Of a stretch of 64,000 nt of DNA, positions 51,880 to 60,815 are shown piece by piece. The notes under the pieces are model-generated. The model made no database searches. It was not told the origin of the DNA and worked only from the letters and a program-made list of their open reading frames with translations. The stretch is taken from assembly GCA_004020645.1 (NCBI GenBank), contig SAQL01000006.1, forward strand, positions 186,001 through 250,000, written 5' to 3'. Source of the stretch: Mesorhizobium sp. (GTDB lineage Bacteria; Pseudomonadota; Alphaproteobacteria; Rhizobiales; Rhizobiaceae). Made by a program: the position numbers and the translations under genes. The stretch's first letter is position 1. Every line of letters starts with the position of its first letter.

Positions 51880-53113
51880 CGAGGGCGAAATGAACGGGCC
51901 CGGCCCACTCACTGCAGATGCCGGAGGGGAGCGCCGCTGGCGCCTGGCGATCGGCGCCGATGACGAGGCGTCGGCGGCGCTTTCCAGCGACGACAAACGA
52001 CTTTCGGCGGCACTCGATGCTCTCTACGGCGATGGCGCCAGCGCGGCGGCCAGTGACCCGCGCAAGCGGCGTGGCGGGCTTGGCCGCTCGGCACCGCGCG
52101 TTGCGCAATGGATGGGGGACATTCGCTCCTTCTTTCCCGCACAGGTCGTTCAGATTGTCCAGAAGGACGCCTTCGAACGGCTGGACCTGAAGCAGATGCT
52201 GATGGAGCCGGAGTTCCTCAAGGCGATCGAGGCGGACGTCAACCTGGTCGCCGACCTGATTTCGCTCCGCTCGGTCATGCCGGCCAAGACCAAGGACATC
52301 GCCCGCACGATCATCGCCGACATCGTCGCCAAGCTGATGCAGAAGCTGGAGCAGAAGACCGCGGAGGCGATACGCGGCGCGCTCGACCGATCGAGGCGCA
52401 CCAACCGTCCGCGTGCGCGCGATATCGACTGGCAGCGCACCATCTCGGCGAACCTTCGCCACTACCAGACCGAGCACAAAACTATCGTGCCGGAGAAGCT
52501 GGTTGGTTTCATGCGCAAGCAGCGCCGGCTGGTCGATCTTGACGAAGTCGTTCTCTGCGTCGACCAGTCCGGCTCGATGGCGAGCTCGGTGGTCTACGCC
52601 TCGATCTTCGCGGCGGTGATGGCCTCGCTGCCGGTCGTGCGCACCAAGCTCGTCTGTTTCGATACGGCCATCGTCGACCTTACCGAAGAACTTAGCGATC
52701 CCGTCGAAGTGCTGTTCGGCGTGCAGCTTGGCGGCGGCACCGATATCAACCAGGCCGTCGCCTATTGCGCCGACCGTATCGAGCGGCCAACCAAGTCGCA
52801 TCTGGTGCTGATCACCGACCTCTACGAGGGCGGCAATGGCCAGGAGTTGCTGCGGCGGCTGGCGGCGCTGGTTCGATCCGGCGTCAATGTCGTCGTGCTT
52901 TTGGCACTGACCGACCAAGGCCGGCCCGGCTACGATCCGGCAATGGCAGGTTCGGTTGCCGCACTTGGCATTCCGGTCTTCGCCTGCACGCCGGATTTGT
53001 TTCCGGACATGATGGCGGCGGCATTGCGCCGGGAAGATATCGGCGCTTGGGCGGCGGGAGCCGACATCAAGTTGGTTCGCGCCGAGGCCGAAGCGCCCAG
53101 GGCGAACGAGTGA
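51872..53113 (+). CDS. VWA-domain protein with intact MIDAS (YehP-like)
   Basis: 413 residues from the ATG at 51872 (GGGAGG 8 nt upstream). Residues 1-220 are a helical N-terminal domain. The VWA domain follows with a complete metal-ion-dependent adhesion site: Asp231-x-Ser233-x-Ser235 in CVDQSGSMAS, Thr265 in CFDTAIVD, and Asp316 in LITDLYEGG. VWA partners of MoxR ATPases deliver substrates. It is the last gene of the five-gene set, and a FAD oxidase gene follows after 5 nt. Confidence 0.85.
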   Translation: MDDEGEMNGPGPLTADAGGERRWRLAIGADDEASAALSSDDKRLSAALDALYGDGASAAASDPRKRRGGLGRSAPRVAQWMGDIRSFFPAQVVQIVQKDAFERLDLKQMLMEPEFLKAIEADVNLVADLISLRSVMPAKTKDIARTIIADIVAKLMQKLEQKTAEAIRGALDRSRRTNRPRARDIDWQRTISANLRHYQTEHKTIVPEKLVGFMRKQRRLVDLDEVVLCVDQSGSMASSVVYASIFAAVMASLPVVRTKLVCFDTAIVDLTEELSDPVEVLFGVQLGGGTDINQAVAYCADRIERPTKSHLVLITDLYEGGNGQELLRRLAALVRSGVNVVVLLALTDQGRPGYDPAMAGSVAALGIPVFACTPDLFPDMMAAALRREDIGAWAAGADIKLVRAEAEAPRANE

Positions 53114-53118
53114 GCCCC

Positions 53119-54537
53119 ATGTCACAGAAGGTTGCCGAGCTCCTGTCGCGGCTGGAAAAACGGCTGGACAGATCAGCGATCGTTTCGGCCGACGAGGCCG
53201 GACCGCGTTACAGGGAAGATCCCGACGGCAAGACCGGCCCACTGCCGGAGTTCGTGCTCCGCCCGCGCAAGACCGGCGAGGTGTCGAACATACTGCGCCT
53301 GTGCAACGAGGCGGGGCAAAGGCTTGTCGTCCAGGGTGGCCGAACCGGGCTTGCCGGGGCGGCTCGCATCCAGCCCGGCGAAGCGGTGCTGTCGCTGGAG
53401 CGCATGACGGCGATCGAGACCCCCGACCGCGAGGCGGCAACGATCGTCGCCGAGGCCGGCGCACCACTGCAGATGGTGCAGGACGCGGCCGATACGGCCG
53501 GCTTGCTGTTCGGCGTCGACATCGGCGCGCGCGGCACGGCCACGGTCGGCGGCAATGTCGCCACCAATGCCGGCGGTATCCGGGTGCTGCGCTACGGCAT
53601 GTACCGCGCGCAGGTGCTCGGCCTGGAAGCGGTACTTGCCGATGGCAGCATCCTGACGTCGCTCAAGGGCTTGTCCAAGGACAATTCCGGCTATGATCTC
53701 AACCAGCTATTCATTGGCAGCGAAGGCACGCTGGGCGTCGTCACGCGCGCCTGCCTGCGACTGCACCCGAAGCCGGCCACCGAGATCAACGCCTTCTGCG
53801 CGCTTGCGTCGCTCGACGCGGCGATCGCGCTGCTTGCGCTGCTCAGGCAGAAGCTCGGACCCTTGCTCTCGGCCTATGAGGTGAATTTCGAACCGCTCTA
53901 CGGCGCCATGATCGCCGGCATGGACGCGCCGGCGCCACTGCCCGTCGGCTCGCCCGTCTATGTGCTGGCCGAGATACAGGGCAGCGAGCCCGACCGCGAC
54001 GGCGAACGTTTTGCCGCTGTGCTGATGCAGGCAGTCGAGGACGGCGTGATCGACGACGTCGTGGTCTCGCAGTCGCCGCGCGAATTCCGCGCGCTGTGGG
54101 CGGTGCGAGAGGACGCCAATCGCTTCCTGTTTTCGATAAAAGGCCTGGTCGGCGTCGATGTCAGCATTCCGCTGGCGCGGATGGGCACTTTCCTGCGGGA
54201 AACGGAAGCTGCGGTCCAGGCCGTTGACCGCAACGCCGACATCTACGTCTTCGGCCATCTCGGCGATGGCAATCTGCACTATCAGGTCCGCACGGTGGAT
54301 CCGGCGGCGGCATATGACATCGTCTATCGCAGCGTGGCTGCGGCCGGCGGCGGCGTCTCGGCCGAGCATGGCATCGGCCTCGACAAGAAGGAATGGTTGC
54401 ACCTCGTGCGCAGCGATGCCGAGATCGCGGCCATGCGGCGCTTGAAAGCGGCTTTCGATCCGAACAATATCCTCAATGCCGGGCGGGTTTTCGATCTCGC
54501 GCCGGCAGCCAGCATACATGACGTGCCGCCCCAATGA
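53119..54537 (+). CDS. FAD-linked oxidase (GlcD / D-2-hydroxyacid dehydrogenase type)
   Basis: 472 residues. FAD_binding_4 domain: VVQGGRTGLAGAARI, then GTATVGGNVATNAGGIRVLRYGMYR and LFIGSEGTLGVVT. C-terminal FAD-oxidase domain: YVFGHLGDGNLHYQV, with metal-binding His residues, and SAEHGIGLDKKEWL. Likely substrates are D-lactate, glycolate, D-2-hydroxyglutarate or a sugar acid. No glcE/glcF genes accompany it, so it is the single-subunit type. It is only 5 nt after the VWA gene, so it appears to be cotranscribed with the MoxR-VWA module. Confidence 0.82.
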   Translation: MSQKVAELLSRLEKRLDRSAIVSADEAGPRYREDPDGKTGPLPEFVLRPRKTGEVSNILRLCNEAGQRLVVQGGRTGLAGAARIQPGEAVLSLERMTAIETPDREAATIVAEAGAPLQMVQDAADTAGLLFGVDIGARGTATVGGNVATNAGGIRVLRYGMYRAQVLGLEAVLADGSILTSLKGLSKDNSGYDLNQLFIGSEGTLGVVTRACLRLHPKPATEINAFCALASLDAAIALLALLRQKLGPLLSAYEVNFEPLYGAMIAGMDAPAPLPVGSPVYVLAEIQGSEPDRDGERFAAVLMQAVEDGVIDDVVVSQSPREFRALWAVREDANRFLFSIKGLVGVDVSIPLARMGTFLRETEAAVQAVDRNADIYVFGHLGDGNLHYQVRTVDPAAAYDIVYRSVAAAGGGVSAEHGIGLDKKEWLHLVRSDAEIAAMRRLKAAFDPNNILNAGRVFDLAPAASIHDVPPQ

Positions 54538-54580
54538 GACTGGAGATCGAAGGCCGGTAGCGCTGGCCGGGTGCTTGAGT

Positions 54581-55516
54581 CTATCTGCCCACGGGCTTCA
54601 ATCCCGCATGCGCCACGGCAATGCGGGCAGCAAGCGCGGCGTTGTTGCGGACCAGCGCTATATTGGCCTTCAGGCTGCGACCCTGCGAAAGCTCGTTGAT
54701 GCGGGCGAGCAGGAACGGCGTCAGTTCCTTGCGCCCGATGCCGCGTTTCTCGGCCTCTGCCACCGCTGCCGTGATCGTGCCGTCGATGAAGGCCGGATCG
54801 AGCGCATCCACTTCCGGAATTGGGTTGGCGACGAGGATGCCGGTGCCCGAGCCGATCTGCTCGTGCAGCAGCATGGCCTGCGCAATGTCCTCGGGCGTAT
54901 CGAGGCGGTGATCGGCTTTCAGTCCGCTGGAGCGCGTATAGAAGGCCGGAAAATCGTCGCTCTGATAGGCAATCACCGGCACGCGCTGGGTCTCCAGATA
55001 TTCCAGCGTTTTTGCAATATCGAGGATCGATTTCACGCCGGCGCAGACGACGGTCGTGCCGGTCTGGCCGAGTTCGGTCAGGTCGGCCGAGATATCGAAA
55101 GTAGCCTCGGCGCCACGATGCACGCCGCCGACGCCGCCTGTCGCGAAAATGCCGATGCCGGCGAGTGCGGCGATCCGCATCGTCGCCGAAACCGTGGTCC
55201 CGGCCGACCCGCCGCCCACCATGATGGCGGCGAGGTCGCGCCCGGAGGCCTTGACCACGTCTTTTGCCGCCGCCAGTTGCTCCAGCTCCCGGTCACCGAG
55301 CCCGACCTTGATCATGCCGGCGACCACCGCGATCGTGGCGGGCACCGCACCGTTCTCGCGCACCACGGTTTCGACGCCACGCGCAGTCTCCAGATTGGCA
55401 GGAAAAGGCATGCCATGGGTGATAATCGTCGATTCCAGCGCCACCACCGCGCGGCCTTCACGAAGTGCTGCCGCGACTTCGTCGTTCAGGTGGAGAAGGG
55501 AAGGTTTCATTGTCAT
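54581..55516 (-). CDS. psuG: Pseudouridine-5'-phosphate glycosidase
   Basis: 311 residues. PsuG/IndA family marks: VALESTIITHGMPFPAN (active-site Glu), GAVPATIAVVAGMIKVGL, ATGGVGGVHRGAEATFDISADL, VVCAGVKSILDIAKTLEYLET and LVANPIPE. It splits pseudouridine 5'-phosphate to uracil and ribose 5-phosphate. Two ATGs (55516, 55510) are possible starts. It lies 25 nt downstream of the kinase gene on the same strand, forming a two-gene psuK-psuG operon. Confidence 0.92.
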   Translation of the reverse strand: MTMKPSLLHLNDEVAAALREGRAVVALESTIITHGMPFPANLETARGVETVVRENGAVPATIAVVAGMIKVGLGDRELEQLAAAKDVVKASGRDLAAIMVGGGSAGTTVSATMRIAALAGIGIFATGGVGGVHRGAEATFDISADLTELGQTGTTVVCAGVKSILDIAKTLEYLETQRVPVIAYQSDDFPAFYTRSSGLKADHRLDTPEDIAQAMLLHEQIGSGTGILVANPIPEVDALDPAFIDGTITAAVAEAEKRGIGRKELTPFLLARINELSQGRSLKANIALVRNNAALAARIAVAHAGLKPVGR

Positions 55517-55541
55517 TTCGCTTTCAGGGTTCGGCTCGCGT

Positions 55542-56651
55542 TCAGGCGGGAATGCGGTACATGCCGGCGGTGAGGAAGCGCGGCGACAGGTCGGGATGAA
55601 CGCTGGATTCGCTCTCGGTGGTCAGCGTGGCGAGCAGCGCGCCGGTGCGCGCAGCGTGAGGAACGGGATCTCCCGAAAGCACCTTGTACATGGTGCCGGC
55701 AATCATCGCGTCGCCGGCACCGGTGATGTCGACGGCACGGGCCGGGACGGAACGCATCGTCGTCACGCCGCTCTCGGTCGCCACCGCAAATCCATGCGCG
55801 CCCATGGTCACGATCACCTCGCTGGCGCCGGCCGCGCGCAGCGCCGAAGCAGCCTCCTTCGGCTTCAGCCGCTTGTCGGCATCGGTGATGCCTAGCATCG
55901 TATTGGCCTCGTCGCGATTGGTGAACAAAAGGTCGATGCCGGACAGGTCCTTCGGCAGGCGTGCCGATTTCGGCGACGAGACCGTGTCGACGGCGAGCTT
56001 GAAGCGCGCGCCCTGCTTGCGTGACATCAGCGCTGCGATAGTCGCGGCCGGCAGGTTGCAGTCGATGAACACCCAAGTCGCCGAAGCCAGATGCGGCCAG
56101 AAGCGGTCGAGATGGGAGGGCGAAAACAGATCGAATATCTCCATGTCGGCGATGCCGAGCACGAGATCGTTATTGAGGTCGAGGATCGCTGCATATTCCG
56201 CCGTCGGCCGCTCCGTGGTGGTGATCACCTGGCTGACATCGGCGCCGAGGTCGCGCAGATGCCGCACCAGCGAGCGGCCGGTCTCGTCGTCGCCGACAAT
56301 CGAGACGAAGCTTATGTCGACGCCGAGGCGGACAAGGTTCTCGGCGACATTGCGGGCGACGCCGCCGAAGCTGCGATAGCCGTCGACCGGGTTCGACGTC
56401 CCGAAGATCAGATCCTTCTTGGCGTGGTACTTGCGGTCGAGGACGGCGCCGCCGATGCAGATCATGCGCTTGGACGCCGGCAACACATAGCCGCGACCAA
56501 GAATGTAGCCCTTGTTGACGAGCTGCACGATGTGGGCCGCGACGGTCGAGCGGGCAATGCCGAGCGCGGTCGCTATATCCTGCTGGCCGGCGAACGGGTT
56601 CGCCGCGATGAGGTCCAGCACTGCCTGTTCCTGTGCTCCAAGGTCGTCCAT
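55542..56651 (-). CDS. psuK: Pseudouridine kinase with N-terminal winged helix (PfkB family)
   Basis: 369 residues from the ATG at 56651 (GGTGAGG upstream); an upstream TTG frame is less likely. Residues about 1-55 are a winged helix-turn-helix (EQAVLDLIAANPFAGQQDIATALGIARSTVAAHIVQL). The rest is a PfkB sugar kinase: CIGGAVLDRKYHAK, SFGGVARNVAENLVRLG, and the catalytic/anion-hole motif VDITGAGDAMIAG. The DNA-binding domain suggests it also acts as its own regulator. An inverted repeat lies about 40 nt upstream. Confidence 0.9.
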   Translation of the reverse strand: MDDLGAQEQAVLDLIAANPFAGQQDIATALGIARSTVAAHIVQLVNKGYILGRGYVLPASKRMICIGGAVLDRKYHAKKDLIFGTSNPVDGYRSFGGVARNVAENLVRLGVDISFVSIVGDDETGRSLVRHLRDLGADVSQVITTTERPTAEYAAILDLNNDLVLGIADMEIFDLFSPSHLDRFWPHLASATWVFIDCNLPAATIAALMSRKQGARFKLAVDTVSSPKSARLPKDLSGIDLLFTNRDEANTMLGITDADKRLKPKEAASALRAAGASEVIVTMGAHGFAVATESGVTTMRSVPARAVDITGAGDAMIAGTMYKVLSGDPVPHAARTGALLATLTTESESSVHPDLSPRFLTAGMYRIPA

Positions 56652-56692
56652 CGCCTCACCCGGCCCGTGCAATTCATGCTGAACTTTAATCA

Positions 56693-56715
56693 ACAACAGA
56701 TGATGTTGTCAACAT
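56693..56715. promoter_or_regulatory. Overlapping inverted repeats upstream of psuK
   Basis: ACAACA-N5-TGTTGT (56693-56709) overlaps ATGTTGTCAACAT (56703-56715), a palindrome around one central base. It lies 42-64 nt upstream of psuK and 120 nt upstream of murQ, a good place for an operator bound by the winged helix of PsuK. Confidence 0.5.
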
Positions 56716-56836
56716 TTGTTTGGACCGATAGGGATCCGCCAATGCCAGCCGCTGGTACTGGTCAACGCTTGGCGCCGCATCACATTACTTATTGCCGATA
56801 CTTATTGCCGATGGAAAGAAGTTTGAAAGTAGGCGG

Positions 56837-57760
56837 ATGAATGAACAGGAGTTGATGTCGGAGCTGGAGCGGTTGGTTTCCGAGGATCGGAACCCGAGGA
56901 CGATGGATATCGACCTGCTGCCGACCATCGAGATCCTGCGCATGATCAATGACGAGGACAGCGGCGTTCCGGCCGCCGTCGAGAAGGTCATTCCGGAAAT
57001 TGCTGCCGCGGTAGACCGGATCGTTAGTGCGTTTCAAAAAGGCGCGCGGCTTGTCTATATAGGCGCCGGCACGAGCGGCCGGTTGGGAGTTCTCGACGCC
57101 TCGGAGTGTCCGCCAACATTCGGCGTGCCCGAGGACATGGTGGTCGGCCTGATCGCGGGCGGCCCCAAAGCGCTGGTGCGGGCCGTGGAAGGCGCCGAGG
57201 ATGATCCGCAACAAGGCATGAAGGCACTGCAGGGCATCAAGTTGACCGCCGACGATGTGGTGGTCGGCATCGCGGTCAGCGGCCGCACACCCTACGTCAT
57301 CGGCGGCTTGAGCTATGCAAGGCAGGTGGGAGCAACGACCGTGGCGCTTTCCTGCAATCCCAGGTCAGTCATTGCCGGCATTGCCGACATTGCCATCTCT
57401 CCGCTTGTCGGCCCCGAGGTTCTCGCCGGCTCGACCCGGTTGAAGTCGGGAACCGCGCAAAAGCTGGTTCTCAACATGCTGACGACAGCCAGCATGATCC
57501 GGATCGGCAAGAGCTATCAGAACCTGATGGTGGACCTTAATCCCAGCAATAAAAAGCTCGTCGCCAGGGCGGTTGGGATCGTGATGCAGACCACCGGCTG
57601 CACAGCGCAGCAGGCACGACGGGTGCTCGACCAGACCGGCAAAGACGTCAAGCTGGCGATACTGGTGACAATCACCGGGATGGGCATCGAAGAGGCGCGG
57701 AAGGCGCTCGACAATGCGGGCGGGTTTCTGCGAAAGGCGATAGGCGAAAGGACGCTGTGA
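56837..57760 (+). CDS. murQ: N-acetylmuramic acid 6-phosphate etherase
   Basis: 307 residues, SIS fold. Phosphosugar loop [23 protein letters not shown] holds catalytic Glu90; the second acid is Glu121 in VEGAEDD, with the same 31-residue spacing as in E. coli Mur[15 protein letters not shown] and [21 protein letters not shown] are also typical. It converts MurNAc-6-phosphate to GlcNAc-6-phosphate and lactate in cell-wall recycling. The ATG at 56837 was chosen; GGCGG is close upstream. Confidence 0.93.
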   Translation: MNEQELMSELERLVSEDRNPRTMDIDLLPTIEILRMINDEDSGVPAAVEKVIPEIAAAVDRIVSAFQKGARLVYIGAGTSGRLGVLDASECPPTFGVPEDMVVGLIAGGPKALVRAVEGAEDDPQQGMKALQGIKLTADDVVVGIAVSGRTPYVIGGLSYARQVGATTVALSCNPRSVIAGIADIAISPLVGPEVLAGSTRLKSGTAQKLVLNMLTTASMIRIGKSYQNLMVDLNPSNKKLVARAVGIVMQTTGCTAQQARRVLDQTGKDVKLAILVTITGMGIEEARKALDNAGGFLRKAIGERTL

Positions 57761-57777
57761 AGCCGCCTGGATACCGG

Positions 57778-57792
57778 GATACTGGTATACAG
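57778..57792. promoter_or_regulatory. GATACYGGTATACAG motif, copy 1 (murQ-anmK gap)
   Basis: GATACTGGTATACAG lies in the 160-nt gap before anmK, preceded by a related GGATACCGG. Its core ATACTGGTAT is nearly palindromic. A copy with one difference lies before the GNAT gene at 59490. TGGTATAC-type palindromes are common GntR-family sites. Confidence 0.5.
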
Positions 57793-57920
57793 GACGGATC
57801 GACTTCGACAAAGGCAAGGCATGGACTTGCTCACCAACCGGATCCATCCGACACGTCAACAGCGGGATTATCGAGATTCGCCAATCGGTCGGCGATCTCG
57901 TCAACGGAGCCTAACAAGCG

Positions 57921-59051
57921 ATGACTGCGAAAAGCGGGGAACCAATCTGGGCCGTCGGGCTGATGACCGGCACCGTGCTGGACGGCAATATCGATGTTGC
58001 GCTGATCAAGACCGACGGCGAGCGGATCGCGGATTTCGGCACCTACACGCTGGCGCCCTACCCCAGGTCGATCCGCAGCCTGCTGGAGGAGACGCTGGGC
58101 CAGGCCAGGGCCTGGAATTTCACCGGACCGGAGCCGGCGATCTTCCGCGAAGCTGAAGAAGCGCTGACGCGCGCCCAGTCAGCAGCCGTCAAGGATCTGG
58201 TCGAAAGCTACGGGCTGACGATGGCCGATATCGGCGTCGTCGGCTTCCATGGCCAGACCGTGCTGCACCGCGCCCCGCAAGTCGGCCGGCTCGGCCAGAC
58301 CCGCCAGCTCGGCGATGGCGAGTTGATGCATTCTATTCTGGAAACCAAAGTGGCCTATGATTTCCGCTCGGCCGACATGCGCGCCGGCGGGCAAGGCGCG
58401 CCGCTGTCCGCTGCCTATCATGTCGCGCTGCTGCGCGATACCGATACCAGCGGCGACACGGCCGTGCTCAATCTCGGCGGCGTCGCCAACATCACCTGGT
58501 GGGACGGCAAGGACAATGTCGTCGCTTTCGACACCGGACCGGCCAATGCGCCGTTGAACGATTTCATCAAGTCGAAGGGTTTGGGTGAGATGGACCGCGA
58601 CGGCGCGATTGCCCGTGCCGGAACTGTGGACGAGGCGCGGCTGGCCAAGCTCCTGCAGCATCCCTATCTGGTCAAGCCCTATCCAAAGTCGCTGGACCGG
58701 TTCGATTTCGGCGCGGCCATGGCGGATGGGATGAATGCTGAGGATGGCGCCGCACTGCTGACGGCCTTCACCGCCGCAGCCGTCGGCAAGGCGCTCAACC
58801 TCCTGCCGCACCGGCCGAAGCGGCTGGTGGTCAGCGGTGGCGGCCGCCACAACCCGACGATCATGACCATGCTTGCCAGCCGCGCCGGCGTCGAAGCGGT
58901 GCCGGCGGAGGCGCTCGGCTGGAAGGGTGACGCGGTGGAGGCAGAGTGCTTTGCTTTCCTTGCGGTTCGCGTGCTCAGGGGCCTGCCGATCAGCTTCCCG
59001 ACTACCACCGGTGTGCCCCAGCCGATGCGCGGGGCGCGCCTTGCCGGCTAA
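57921..59051 (+). CDS. anmK: Anhydro-N-acetylmuramic acid kinase
   Basis: 376 residues, Hsp70/actin-type sugar kinase. The N-terminal phosphate loop reads [13 protein letters not shown] (usual GLMSGTSLDG). [50 protein letters not shown] and [11 protein letters not shown] are family marks. It hydrolyses the 1,6-anhydro ring and phosphorylates, giving MurNAc-6-phosphate for MurQ. The stop overlaps the stop region of the convergent GNAT gene. Confidence 0.92.
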   Translation: MTAKSGEPIWAVGLMTGTVLDGNIDVALIKTDGERIADFGTYTLAPYPRSIRSLLEETLGQARAWNFTGPEPAIFREAEEALTRAQSAAVKDLVESYGLTMADIGVVGFHGQTVLHRAPQVGRLGQTRQLGDGELMHSILETKVAYDFRSADMRAGGQGAPLSAAYHVALLRDTDTSGDTAVLNLGGVANITWWDGKDNVVAFDTGPANAPLNDFIKSKGLGEMDRDGAIARAGTVDEARLAKLLQHPYLVKPYPKSLDRFDFGAAMADGMNAEDGAALLTAFTAAAVGKALNLLPHRPKRLVVSGGGRHNPTIMTMLASRAGVEAVPAEALGWKGDAVEAECFAFLAVRVLRGLPISFPTTTGVPQPMRGARLAG

Positions 59052-59463
59052 TCAAGCCAACAATTTCGGGCGCGGCCGACGGGAAAATCGGGAAGCACGC
59101 CGAATGGCCGATATCCCTGACGCTCATAGACGGTTGCCGCTTTCGGATTGAACGTGTCGATCAAGGCGCCATGACAGCCGCGTGCGGCGGCCTCATGTTC
59201 GGCGGCGTCCAGCATCCTGCCGGCCATGCGCTGGCCGCGCAGTCGCTCATCAACCCACAGCCATTGCACATAGAGCCAGCCCCAGAGGCGGTATATCCCG
59301 AGATGCCGGCGACCACCGCGCCGTGCTCGTCGCGCACGAACACGGCGAGCGCCTTCCTGTTGGCCGGACCGACGTCGCTGTCGTTGAACGCGCTGAGCTG
59401 CTCCCCGAGAAAAGCGAGTTCTTTCGGCGAAGGGTCGGCGGTGGTTTCAAGCGTCGTGTTCAT
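59048..59463 (-). pseudogene. GNAT N-acetyltransferase broken by a frameshift
   Basis: The N-terminal half (59463 to about 59285) reads MNTTLETTADPSPKELAFLG to VVAGISGYTA. The C-terminal half (about 59283 to 59048) continues in another frame with WGWLYVQWLWVDERLRGQRM, LDAAEHEAAARGCHGALIDTF and YERQGYRPFGVLPDFPVGR. The frames join if two bases are removed (or one added) around 59283-59290, giving the expected GYTAWGWLYVQWLW. Neither half is a complete acetyltransferase. It is a recent frameshift or a base-call error. Confidence 0.8.
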
Positions 59464-59489
59464 CGCTTGTCCAGACAGGCTCACAGCCG

Positions 59490-59504
59490 GATACCGGTAT
59501 ACAG
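59490..59504. promoter_or_regulatory. GATACYGGTATACAG motif, copy 2 (upstream of the GNAT gene)
   Basis: GATACCGGTATACAG contains the perfect palindrome ATACCGGTAT and matches copy 1 at 14 of 15 bases. It lies 27-41 nt upstream of the GNAT start, a promoter-proximal position. Confidence 0.5.
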
Positions 59505-59588
59505 CGCTTCCGGACGCGTGGCACTTTCATTTGGATTTATGGAAGGAAAGGAGGGGAGCGCAAGCTCTGCCGCCGCGTGGCTCCGCAA

Positions 59589-60767
59589 CTACACGGGCCG
59601 CGGCGATTGCCACGCCGCCGCCGAAGCGGCAACCAGCATGAGCAGCGCTGCAACCACTGCCGATGCCGCAAAGCCGAAGCTGGAATAAAGCGGTCCGAAG
59701 GCGGTTGTGCCGACAAACACCGCGAGATAGGTCACCGCGCTGTTCAAGCCCATGATCGTGCCGCGCCGCGCCGGATCGAGCGCCGAGAGGCGCATCACCA
59801 GGACGTTCAGCCCGAAATGATTGGCAAGGCCCCAGACCGCGACCATCGCGATGGTCAGATGGAAACTGCCGCCTGCCGCGGCGAGCGCGACATAGACGAT
59901 CGCAACGAGGAGATAAGCGAACGGCATGACGCGTCGCGCGCCGAGGCGATCGATCACGCCGTCAAGCAGCGCCGCCATGCCGAAGCCAACGCCATAGGCG
60001 AGCGCGGCCAAGCCGTTGGCGCTGACCGGCTGTCCCAAGCCATTGTGAAGGTGATCGCCAAGATAGCCATAGACGCCGTAGAAGGCGGTCATGAAGGCGC
60101 CGCAGGCGACCAGAAGCGGCACTATGCCGGGCACAGCCAAGGCGCCGAGCGGCGTCGGCGCCGGGCCGCTTTTCCTGACATCGCTCAGCGACGTCAGCGT
60201 AAGACCGGTCAATGCAAGCGCAGCAAGCACTGCGACCGCCGCGAAAACAGCGCGCCAGTGCAGCAGATCGGCAAGCACCGCCGACAGTGAGACGCCGGCG
60301 ACCATGCTCAGGGTCCATCCGGTCAGCACGACGCCGATCGTCCCGCTCTCGCGGCCAGGCGGCGCAATCGCAGCGGCGCTGGCATAGATTGCCGGCATGG
60401 CGATACCGGCAGCGACGCCGGCGAGAAGCTGGGCTGCAACCAGCGCCGTTACCGTCGGCGCGGCGGCGCTGGCGAGAAGCGCTATCGCCAGCAGCAGCAA
60501 CGCCCCCTGCAGCATACGGCGAGCGCCAAGCCGATCGATATAGCGTGCCAGGAACAGGGCGCTTGCCGATGTGCCGAGACCGAACGCGGCGGACGCGATC
60601 ATGACGGCCGGCACGCTCGTCGCAAACGACGCCGCCACTGCCGGTGCTATCGGACCGAGAACCAGCGAGTTGGAGCCGATCACGGCGATGCATCCGGTGA
60701 GCAGATAGGCGAGCGCCGGGATAGGCGGCCTTGCCGTCAATGTTGCGACTTGATCACTGTTCGTCAT
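59589..60767 (-). CDS. Major facilitator superfamily transporter (drug/metabolite exporter type)
   Basis: 392 residues with about 12 hydrophobic segments. The loop between segments 2 and 3 carries the MFS signature variant ARYIDRLGARRML, repeated as DGVIDRLGARRVM between segments 8 and 9, the expected internal duplication. GTIGVVLTGWTLSMVAGVSLSAVL resembles motif C of exporters. It is divergent from an Lrp-type regulator with a 48-nt gap, the usual arrangement for a regulated amino-acid or metabolite exporter. The substrate is unknown. Confidence 0.85.
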   Translation of the reverse strand: MTNSDQVATLTARPPIPALAYLLTGCIAVIGSNSLVLGPIAPAVAASFATSVPAVMIASAAFGLGTSASALFLARYIDRLGARRMLQGALLLLAIALLASAAAPTVTALVAAQLLAGVAAGIAMPAIYASAAAIAPPGRESGTIGVVLTGWTLSMVAGVSLSAVLADLLHWRAVFAAVAVLAALALTGLTLTSLSDVRKSGPAPTPLGALAVPGIVPLLVACGAFMTAFYGVYGYLGDHLHNGLGQPVSANGLAALAYGVGFGMAALLDGVIDRLGARRVMPFAYLLVAIVYVALAAAGGSFHLTIAMVAVWGLANHFGLNVLVMRLSALDPARRGTIMGLNSAVTYLAVFVGTTAFGPLYSSFGFAASAVVAALLMLVAASAAAWQSPRPV

Positions 60768-60815
60768 ACGACGATAATCGCCGTATTAAATTCTGTATCA
60801 ATAAGGAATTTCACC

